Origin: Campylobacteraceae bacterium
Lineage (GTDB): Bacteria > Campylobacterota > Campylobacteria > Campylobacterales > Campylobacteraceae
Assembly (NCBI GenBank): GCA_031290675.1
Contig: JAITNC010000105.1
Span: 1 to 7,165, forward strand
Length of the DNA stretch: 7,165 nt
Direction: 5' to 3'
A program made the position numbers and the translations under genes. Positions 1-5,300 of this stretch are shown piece by piece. The notes beneath the pieces are model-generated. The model had not been told where the DNA came from and searched no databases. It worked only from the letters and a program-made list of their open reading frames with translations. The first letter of the stretch is position 1; each line of letters begins with the position of its first letter.

Positions 1-31
1 TCCTTTTTTGTTTTGCCAATTTTATTATAAT
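1..31 (-). promoter_or_regulatory. Probable promoter and ribosome binding site of a leftward gene starting beyond the left edge
   Basis: Read on the minus strand there is a perfect -10 hexamer TATAAT at 29-24, and then a run of A ending in AAGGA at 5-1, a good Shine-Dalgarno sequence. A start codon would be expected a few bases outside the window. No -35 element is visible, which is usual for Campylobacterota sigma-70 promoters. The overlapping plus-strand TATAAT at 26-31 has no good start site or reading frame after it, so the minus reading is preferred. The gene itself cannot be seen. Confidence 0.45.
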
Positions 32-112
32 CAAACTTATATGTGTGTTATGTTGTGAATACCGCCACCGTCATTGCGAGGAGCGTAGCGACGTGGCAAT
101 CCATCTTTCTTG

Positions 113-132
113 TGTAATACAATGTAATACAA
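113..132 (+). repeat. Tandem duplication of a 10-mer inside element A
   Basis: TGTAATACAA occurs twice in direct succession at 113-122 and 123-132, in the loop between the inner arms of element A. It is a perfect two-copy repeat and looks like a small slippage duplication. No function is proposed. Confidence 0.6.
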
Positions 133-164
133 ACACAGATGCTTCGTCTACGCTCACGCATGAC
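131..164 (-). repeat. Copy of a GTCATGC...GAAGCATCTGTG repeat nested in element A
   Basis: On the minus strand this stretch begins GTCATGCGTGAGC and ends CGAAGCATCTGTGTTT. The last 16 bases are identical to 6769-6784 on the plus strand, and the first part matches 6338-6349 (GTCATGCTGAGC) apart from one extra base. It is therefore a second copy of the repeat that makes up the left arm of element B, in opposite orientation. The two repeat types (GTCATTGCGAG and GTCATGC-TGAGC) are probably variants of one family, here one inside the other. Confidence 0.7.
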
Positions 165-213
165 GTAAGAGTGGATTGCCACGCCGCAGTCACAGGCTCG
201 CAATGACGGAGGG

Positions 214-393
214 GGTGGCTTGAGCATATCAAATTTATGTTTCTATGGCACAGATATTTTGCACCAAGACGAGGCAGGGAGTAGAGCCGAATAATACGAA
301 CTGGTATATGACGACGCTGGCGAGCACTCAACGATGTATTGGTGCAAAAGAGCAAGCCAGAAAACATAAAAGGTGGCTTGGAAAATATCAAAT
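214..393. other. Gene-free stretch with inverted and direct repeats downstream of aroC
   Basis: No credible gene lies here. A perfect 11-bp inverted repeat, TTTTGCACCAA (257-267) and TTGGTGCAAAA (339-349), encloses 71 bases. The enclosed sequence is less AT-rich than the flanks, which suggests a dispersed repeat or a structured RNA. The block is bracketed by an imperfect direct repeat: 214-234 and 372-393 both begin GGTGGCTTG and end ATATCAAAT, differing by one inserted base and a few substitutions. That could be a remnant of an insertion or a duplicated flank. I do not recognise the unit. Confidence 0.5.
353..380 (-). terminator. Weak candidate terminator of the leftward operon
   Basis: Read leftward after the aroC stop, CAAGCCA and TGGCTTG form a perfect 7-bp stem with a 14-base loop, followed by CTCTTTTGC. 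The U run is short and interrupted and the loop is large, so this is at best a weak intrinsic terminator. Termination may instead involve the larger hairpins further downstream or Rho. Confidence 0.3.
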
Positions 394-397
394 CAAG

Positions 398-1471
398 TTA
401 CCCATATATCTTTTTTAACTTTCCTATGTTACTCACACTGTTTAACAGCAGCATATCCGCCACTACAAGTGCGCTCATAGCGTTCGCTACGATACTTCCG
501 CGCACTGCTATGCAAGGGTCGTGTCTGCCTTTGAGTCCAAACTGTACGCATTCGCCGTTTGTATCTTGCGTGGATTGCTCTAAAAATATAGACGGCGTGG
601 GTTTGAAGTGTACTTTGAGGTCTATGTCGTTACCGTTGCTGATGCCGCCCAAGATGCCGCCTGCGTGATTGCTCAAAAAGCCCTCTTTGTCCATCTGGTC
701 GTTGTTTTGGCTGCCGAGCAGTTTTGAGGCGTTTACGCCCTCTCCTATCTCTACAGCTTTTGCGCCGTTGATGCCCATAAGTGCGGACGCTAAGGCGGCG
801 TCAAGCTTGCCATAAAGCGGCTCTCCAAGTCCAATGGGGGCGTTTATGATTTTTACATATGCGCAGCCGCCGATGGAGTCGTGTGCCGCTTTGGCACTCA
901 AGATAAGCGTTTTTTGGGCTTCCTCTTTTGCCCCGTCAAGGGCGAAAATCTCGCTCGTTTTAGCAAAGTCAAAATCCAAACTCTCAGCCTCAACCCCGCC
1001 TATGGAAAATATACCACTCAACACTTGCACGCCAAACTCGCCAAGCAGTTTTTTGGCTATCGCTCCAGCCGCCACTCTCGCCGCTGTTTCGCGTGCGCTG
1101 CTTCGTCCCCCGCCTCTGTAGTCCCTGATGCCGTATTTGTAAAAATATGTAAAGTCGGCGTGGGAAGGGCGAAAGAGGGATTTTATACTCTCATAATCGC
1201 TTGATTTTTGATTTTCATTGTAGATGATGAGGGCTATGGGCGAGCCTGTGCTGACCCCCTCAAAAACGCCGCTCAGTATCTCCACTTTGTCGCTCTCTTT
1301 TCTGGCTGTGGCGAACTTTGAAAGTCCGGGTCGGCGTTTGTCCACTTCGCTCTGGATATAACTCTCGTTTACCTCAAGCCCTGCCGGTACGCCGTCTATG
1401 ACGCACCCTATCGCCGCTGCGTGTGATTCGCCGAAAGTCGTTACACGAAATCTTGTGCCAAAACTGTTCAC
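398..1471 (-). CDS. aroC: Chorismate synthase
   Basis: Catalyses the last step of the shikimate pathway, converting 5-enolpyruvylshikimate-3-phosphate to chorismate with reduced FMN, in the cytoplasm. The 357-residue product has the normal length of bacterial AroC. Family signatures are clear: GESH at 14-17 with catalytic His17, FRPSHADFTYFYKYGIRD around 100-117 with the second catalytic His104, the FMN/substrate-binding RGGGRSSARE at 119-128, GGISNG at 275-280 and KGRHDPC at 314-320. One oddity is Ala18 where the first signature normally has Gly (GESHG). The start codon is GTG at 1471-1469, overlapping the rnc stop by 4 bp (GTGA), with GGAG at 1480-1477 as ribosome binding site five bases upstream. 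No alternative start fits the conserved N-terminus (MNSFGTRFRVTTFGESH). It is the last gene of the leftward operon and is probably translationally coupled to rnc. No fragmentation is seen. Confidence 0.97.
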   Translation of the reverse strand: MNSFGTRFRVTTFGESHAAAIGCVIDGVPAGLEVNESYIQSEVDKRRPGLSKFATARKESDKVEILSGVFEGVSTGSPIALIIYNENQKSSDYESIKSLFRPSHADFTYFYKYGIRDYRGGGRSSARETAARVAAGAIAKKLLGEFGVQVLSGIFSIGGVEAESLDFDFAKTSEIFALDGAKEEAQKTLILSAKAAHDSIGGCAYVKIINAPIGLGEPLYGKLDAALASALMGINGAKAVEIGEGVNASKLLGSQNNDQMDKEGFLSNHAGGILGGISNGNDIDLKVHFKPTPSIFLEQSTQDTNGECVQFGLKGRHDPCIAVRGSIVANAMSALVVADMLLLNSVSNIGKLKKIYG

Positions 1472-2151
1472 TTTATCTCCTTGGCGAGTATCTCCAAAGC
1501 TTGCTCAGCCGCACCCTGCTCAGCCTCTTTTTTTGTGCCGCCTTTTGAGCGGGCTAACTCTCGCCCCCGCAGCACGACAGCCATCTCAAACTCTTTTTTG
1601 TGGTCAGGTCCAAATGAGCGCAGGAGCGTATACTCGGGTGTAACGCCAAAATGCGCTTGTGTCAGCTCTTGGAGTGTGGTCTTGTAGTCGCGGAAAAGCG
1701 TTTCTATGTCTATCTTCGGGTAGACGCTCTCCAAAAGTTTTGTTACTACCTCTTTCACGCTCTCAAGCCCGCTCTCAAGGTATATAGCGCCCATCAACGC
1801 CTCAAAAGCGTTTGATAAAAGCGAGGCTTTATTTCTGCCTTGATTGTTCTCCTCGGCGGCTGAAACAAGTATGTATTCGCCGATTTTTATCTTTAAAGCC
1901 AGATGTGCAAACCCTTTTTCACTCACGAGCGAGGCTCTGAGCTTGGAGAGCTCGCCCTCGGGCTTTGTGGGGAACTTCGTATAGAGGTATTCGCCCACGA
2001 CCAAATCCAGTACAGCGTCGCCCAAAAACTCCAATCTCTCGTTGTTTTTGGTTTTTGTATAACTTTTGTGTGTGAGGGCTTGGGCTATAAGCTCGCCATC
2101 TCTGAACTTATAACCCAAACACTTTTCAAGTTTATCAAAAGATTTTCTCAT
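1468..2151 (-). CDS. rnc: Ribonuclease III
   Basis: Double-strand-specific endoribonuclease that processes rRNA precursors and structured mRNAs; works as a homodimer in the cytoplasm. The 227-residue length is typical. The catalytic domain spans about residues 1-148 with the signature NERLEFLGDAVLDL at 37-50, giving Glu38, Glu41 and Asp45 at the same numbers as the E. coli enzyme. Glu65 (in PEGEL) and Glu117 (in NAFEAL) are also present. The metal-ligand position 114, Asp in E. coli, is Asn here. The double-stranded RNA-binding domain covers about 154-223, ending in the usual KKEAEQGAAEQAL helix. The ATG start at 2151 overlaps the rnhA stop by 4 bp (ATGA), and AAAGGTG just upstream is a good Shine-Dalgarno sequence. 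The 3' end overlaps the aroC start by 4 bp, so translation of rnhA, rnc and aroC is probably coupled. Confidence 0.97.
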   Translation of the reverse strand: MRKSFDKLEKCLGYKFRDGELIAQALTHKSYTKTKNNERLEFLGDAVLDLVVGEYLYTKFPTKPEGELSKLRASLVSEKGFAHLALKIKIGEYILVSAAEENNQGRNKASLLSNAFEALMGAIYLESGLESVKEVVTKLLESVYPKIDIETLFRDYKTTLQELTQAHFGVTPEYTLLRSFGPDHKKEFEMAVVLRGRELARSKGGTKKEAEQGAAEQALEILAKEIK

Positions 2152-2582
2152 TTTACACCTTTGGCGCGAAGTTTTTCAGCCTCGCTTTTGGCTATCTCAT
2201 CGCATTTTTCATTTTCGGCGTGTCCGTTGTGTCCTTTGACCCATTTGGTTTTTATGCTGTGGCTTTTTGATACCTCAACGAACTCTATCCACAAATCAGG
2301 ATTTTTAATTTTAACAAACCCTTTGGCTATCCACCCTTTAAGCCACTCGGAGATGCCTTTCGTAACATAGCTTGAGTCGCTCACTACTTCTATATTGCAC
2401 GGCTCTTTCAGGGCTTTTATGCCTTCTATGACGGCTTTGAGTTCCATGCGGTTGTTTGTGGTATTGTCCTCGCCGCCGCTGACTATCTTCTCTTTGTCTT
2501 TAAAGCGCAATATAGCGCAGTACCCGCCAAATCCCGGGTTGCCCAAAGATGAGCCGTCGCTAAAAAGAGTAATACTTTTCAT
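2148..2582 (-). CDS. rnhA: Ribonuclease HI
   Basis: Cuts the RNA strand of RNA-DNA hybrids, removing primers and R-loops. The 144-residue product has the full RNase H fold with the catalytic carboxylates visible: Asp9 in FSDGSSLGNPG, Glu47 in NNRMELKAV, Asp69 in VVSDSSYV and Asp128 in NEKCDEIAK, plus the flexible-loop His118 in KGHNGH. The basic handle region (KGWIAKGFVKIKNPDLW, about 82-98) places it with the E. coli-type HI enzymes. The ATG at 2582 lies inside the end of the upstream TPR gene (23-bp overlap, 2560-2582). No strong Shine-Dalgarno sequence precedes it, only an A-rich stretch with GCGA, so it probably depends on coupling to the upstream gene. Its neighbour on the other strand is primase, which makes the RNA primers that RNase H enzymes help remove. 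Confidence 0.97.
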   Translation of the reverse strand: MKSITLFSDGSSLGNPGFGGYCAILRFKDKEKIVSGGEDNTTNNRMELKAVIEGIKALKEPCNIEVVSDSSYVTKGISEWLKGWIAKGFVKIKNPDLWIEFVEVSKSHSIKTKWVKGHNGHAENEKCDEIAKSEAEKLRAKGVK

Positions 2583-3579
2583 ATTCGCTTTTTATGAGAG
2601 ATGGTGAGATGTGCGGGCTTTTGAGCGCATAACACGACGGGCATCTGTAAAAGTGCATAGGAAAAGTACCTTTACAGCTATCACACGTGTACTCAAAACT
2701 AAGCATCGCTTTTGTGTAGCCCGCTTTTTTGAGATACGCCAAAATCTCCAGTTCAAATAGTGGTTTTTCGCTCAGCTCGCCCTCGCCTTTGGCCGCCAGC
2801 ACAGCCAAAATCAGCGGGTCTTTTGAGCCTTTCAAAACAGCAGTGTCGCTCTCCCACAAAAGGTCTAAAATACTCTTTGAATTTATCCGCTCCAACTCTA
2901 CGCCAAAGCCCTCTTTTTTCGCAAACTCAAAGAGTATGCGTCCGACTATCGGCTCTTTTGCGGCAAGCTCGGATAATACATCGTATTTTTGCTGATTTGT
3001 TTTGGAGTTGTCGCTCAAGGCTTGAAGGGCTTTGACAAAAATCTTCTCATTTCCCACCTCTGCCCCCAACTCTTCCAGTGCGTCCAGCACTTCAAGCGAC
3101 CTTGCGTACTCTTTCAACTGCTCATATATCACCGTCAAAAGTTTGAGTGCCTCTTTGTGCCTCGGATATATCCTCAAAAGCTCCACAAAAACGTCTGCGC
3201 TTCGTCTTAAAAATCCCGCCTTAAAGTACGTCTTGCCAAGCTCAAATAAAAAATACTGCTTCTCTTCTTTGTTTTTCACACGTTTGAGTGCGATGAGGTA
3301 GATACCGATGGATTTTTCGTATTCGCCGCTTTTTGAGTATGAGTGCGCCAAAAGCCCCAAAGATTCGCTTGATATGCTAAACTCATCAAGCAGTTTTTTG
3401 TACTCGCTGTCGTCCGCCATAACCTCAAAACGCTTGATAAACTGCTCTATGTTGTAACGCTCTTCTTTGCTCTTAAACACACCCCATGAGTAGTTCAAAA
3501 AAGCGATGATAAATACTATCGCAAAAAATATAATAATGCCGAGAATAGGGTCGCGATATTCTAAAAACAGAGTATCCAA
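2560..3579 (-). CDS. Membrane-anchored TPR protein with C-terminal zinc ribbon, LapB/YciM-like architecture
   Basis: The product has 339 residues. Residues 11-29 are one hydrophobic membrane segment. Acidic residues before it and basic ones after it (FKSKEER) predict that the bulk faces the cytoplasm. Three TPR-like helix pairs are readable at about 72-105, 106-139 and 140-173, followed by a helical region. The C-terminus has a rubredoxin-like metal site: Cys299 and Cys302 (CDSC), then Cys313 and Cys316 (CPSC) in FYRCPSC. Anchor, cytoplasmic TPRs and terminal rubredoxin-type ribbon is the layout of LapB (YciM), which in E. coli directs FtsH to degrade LpxC and so limits lipopolysaccharide synthesis. 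LapB has more TPRs, so orthology is inferred, not shown. The start is a TTG at 3579 with AAAGG nine bases upstream; the frame has no ATG before residue 54 and an upstream stop limits alternatives. First gene of the leftward operon. Confidence 0.88.
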   Translation of the reverse strand: MDTLFLEYRDPILGIIIFFAIVFIIAFLNYSWGVFKSKEERYNIEQFIKRFEVMADDSEYKKLLDEFSISSESLGLLAHSYSKSGEYEKSIGIYLIALKRVKNKEEKQYFLFELGKTYFKAGFLRRSADVFVELLRIYPRHKEALKLLTVIYEQLKEYARSLEVLDALEELGAEVGNEKIFVKALQALSDNSKTNQQKYDVLSELAAKEPIVGRILFEFAKKEGFGVELERINSKSILDLLWESDTAVLKGSKDPLILAVLAAKGEGELSEKPLFELEILAYLKKAGYTKAMLSFEYTCDSCKGTFPMHFYRCPSCYALKSPHISPSLIKSEYEKYYSF

Positions 3580-3609
3580 CTGTGCTGCCTTTTTATAAAA
3601 TGAAGCTCA

Positions 3610-3618
3610 ATTATAGCA
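3610..3618 (-). promoter_or_regulatory. Extended -10 promoter of the leftward TPR-rnhA-rnc-aroC operon
   Basis: On the minus strand 3618-3610 reads TGCTATAAT, a perfect extended -10 element. Transcription would start near 3603, giving a leader of about 24 bases that contains the AAAGG at 3593-3589 before the TTG start at 3579. There is no recognisable -35 hexamer at 16-18 bases spacing, as is common in Campylobacterota. This is the only strong promoter seen ahead of the four tightly packed genes. Confidence 0.65.
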
Positions 3619-3637
3619 AAGACAAGCTAAGAGGTAG

Positions 3638-3643
3638 TATAAT
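3638..3643 (+). promoter_or_regulatory. -10 element of the dnaG promoter, possibly giving a leaderless mRNA
   Basis: TATAAT is perfect at 3638-3643. Normal spacing puts the transcription start at about 3650, right at the dnaG ATG (3651). No -35 is evident. No Shine-Dalgarno sequence sits at usable distance: the nearest purine run, GAGG at 3631-3634, is 16 bases away. A second, weaker -10-like TATAAA at 3594-3599 could give a longer leader. Confidence 0.6.
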
Positions 3644-3650
3644 TTTATTT

Positions 3651-5300
3651 ATGATAGACCAAGCTTCCGTAGAAACATTAAAGCAGCGAATAGACATTGT
3701 GGACATCATCGGCAGTTATCTTGAGCTTAAACGCAGCGGCGCAAATTTCAAAGCAGTGTGCCCTTTTCATGATGACACGACGCCGAGTATGCACATAAGT
3801 CCGGCCAAACAGATATACCACTGTTTTGCGTGCGGTGCGGGCGGGGACGCCATAAAATTTGTTATGGAGTATGAGAAGCTGAACTACCCCGAAGCGATGG
3901 AGAAAGTGGCGGCTCTGAGCAACTTCACGCTGACTTACACGAAGGACGATTATAACCAGAGAAGCGACAAAAAGATACTGGAGCAGTTAAACCTCTTTTT
4001 CACGCAAAATCTTGACAAAATGCCGCAAGCCAAAGAGTATCTCAACCAACGAGGTATCGGACAATCCTCCATACAAAAGTTTGAGATAGGCTACGCGCCG
4101 GCTTCTCACACAACGCTGAACTTTTTGAGAGCACAGTTTTTGGCGATGAAAGACGCTATAGAAGTGGGCGTTGTGGGTATCGGCGAACACGGCGGCGAGT
4201 ATGCGAGGTTTATTGAGCGTATAACTTTTCCTATCTATTCGCCGAACGGCAAGATAAGCGGATTTGGCGGGCGCACCATCACAAATCACCCCTCAAAATA
4301 CATCAACTCGCCGCAAACTAAGATATTTAACAAATCAAGGCTTTTGTACGGCTACCATCTGGCTCGTGAAACTATCATGAAGAGCAAAAAAATCATCGTA
4401 TGCGAAGGCTATCTTGACGTGATAATGCTTCATCAGGCGGGATTTAACGAGGCTGTGGCTACGTTGGGAACGGCGCTTACAAACGAGCATTTGCCCATCT
4501 TGACACGAGGCGAGCCAAAAGTCATACTCTCGTACGATGGCGATAACGCAGGCGTTGAGGCGGCGTTTAAAGCGTCAAAACTTCTCTCCTCCCACAACAT
4601 AAACGGCGGCGTGGTGCTGTTTATGGGCGATATGGACCCCGCCGATATGGTGCAAAAGGGTTTTGTGGACAAACTAAACACACTTTACAACAACCCAAAA
4701 GAGTTTGTTGAGTTTTGTCTGGAGCATATCGCCGGCAAATACAACATCAAAGACGCCCACGAAAAACAGAAGGCTTTGGAGGAGGCAGTAACGTATCTGC
4801 GCATATTGCCAAAGACGCTCGCTTACAGTTACGTGGGCATACTCTCGCAGCTGCTGGGCGTGCGGGCAAACCTCATCACTTTAGGCACGAAAAAGCCCAC
4901 AAAAGGGGACGGCGAAAGCTTTGAGGACAGACTTGAGCTCTCCATCATCAAAACGCTTCTTCTAAATCCAAACCTCATAGACACCGTGCTTGATACTATC
5001 AACACGTCTATGTTTACGGTACACACGGAGGAGTTATCCTTGCTGCTTTCGGGCGAGAAAGAGCACCCGCTTTTGCGAAAACTGCTGCTTATTGAGGATA
5101 TTGAGATATATGACGAGCCAAAACTCGTAAGTGCTTTGGCGATGATTTTGCATATATTTTACCAAAAAGAGCTGCAGAGGGTAAAAGAGTTGGATATCAG
5201 CCTTGAAAAAAAGAGTTTTATATTTAGGAAGATACGCAACATACTTGATAAATTGAAAAAAGGAGAACTTGTTCCATATGAGAGCTTTAGCGCTTTTTAG
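3651..5300 (+). CDS. dnaG: DNA primase
   Basis: Synthesises RNA primers for chromosome replication and is recruited by the DnaB helicase. The chosen start gives 549 residues, within the family range. Domains in order: N-terminal zinc-binding domain with Cys37, His40, Cys58 and Cys61 (CPFH, CFAC); RNA polymerase core from about 105, with GFGGR at 204-208 and KYINSPQT at 216-223; TOPRIM motifs with Glu252 (EGYLDV), Asp296 and Asp298 (YDGDNAG) and the DPAD at 329-332; C-terminal helicase-binding helical domain from about 425. The frame is open back to 3582, but family proteins begin at the MIDQ.SV.. stretch and the promoter -10 lies inside the extension, so the ATG at 3651 is preferred. It is divergent from the operon carrying rnhA and overlaps the next gene by 23 bp. 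The rpsU and rpoD neighbours found in E. coli are absent here. Confidence 0.97.
   Translation: MIDQASVETLKQRIDIVDIIGSYLELKRSGANFKAVCPFHDDTTPSMHISPAKQIYHCFACGAGGDAIKFVMEYEKLNYPEAMEKVAALSNFTLTYTKDDYNQRSDKKILEQLNLFFTQNLDKMPQAKEYLNQRGIGQSSIQKFEIGYAPASHTTLNFLRAQFLAMKDAIEVGVVGIGEHGGEYARFIERITFPIYSPNGKISGFGGRTITNHPSKYINSPQTKIFNKSRLLYGYHLARETIMKSKKIIVCEGYLDVIMLHQAGFNEAVATLGTALTNEHLPILTRGEPKVILSYDGDNAGVEAAFKASKLLSSHNINGGVVLFMGDMDPADMVQKGFVDKLNTLYNNPKEFVEFCLEHIAGKYNIKDAHEKQKALEEAVTYLRILPKTLAYSYVGILSQLLGVRANLITLGTKKPTKGDGESFEDRLELSIIKTLLLNPNLIDTVLDTINTSMFTVHTEELSLLLSGEKEHPLLRKLLLIEDIEIYDEPKLVSALAMILHIFYQKELQRVKELDISLEKKSFIFRKIRNILDKLKKGELVPYESFSAF
5261..5265 (+). promoter_or_regulatory. Ribosome binding site of the PP-loop gene, inside the end of dnaG
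   Basis: AGGAG after an A run lies within the last dnaG codons. It is 12 bases before the ATG at 5278 and only 3 bases before an in-frame TTG at 5269. The ATG is preferred because the PP-loop fold starts directly with MRALALFSGG and a 3-base spacing is too short, though 12 bases is on the long side. Confidence 0.6.

Larger units (their letters stand above)
65..217. repeat. Hairpin-forming dispersed repeat, element A
   Basis: Two nested inverted repeats are present. The outer arms CCGTCATTGCGAG (68-80) and CTCGCAATGACGG (197-209) are perfect complements over 13 bp. The inner arms at 88-103 and 172-187 pair over 16 bp with one mismatch and contain GTGGCAATCCA / TGGATTGCCAC. The outside edges are C-rich on the left (CCACC) and G-rich on the right (GGGGGTGG), so both ends read CCACC going inward. 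Ends of the GTCATTGCGAG type are known to me as dispersed intergenic repeats in several bacterial phyla; the family has no agreed function. The element lies between the aroC stop and the putative leftward gene at the edge, with no open frame of its own that looks real. Confidence 0.8.

Noticed and set aside
113..132. Two tandem 10-mers, considered as the start of a CRISPR or iteron array
   Set aside because: Only two copies exist, with no spacers and no adjacent cas or replication gene; a simple duplication fits.
71..391. A 106-codon open frame on the minus strand downstream of aroC
   Set aside because: It is built from element A and the structured stretch. The product has no family features, there is no ribosome binding site, and the frame is explained by the repeats.
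834..1204. Plus-strand open frames opposite aroC
   Set aside because: They are antisense shadows of a gene with intact catalytic motifs, and carry no recognisable domain or ribosome binding site.
3582..3650. Possible 23-residue N-terminal extension of primase
   Set aside because: The primase family starts at the residue encoded at 3651, and the extension region contains the promoter -10 boxes of both strands.
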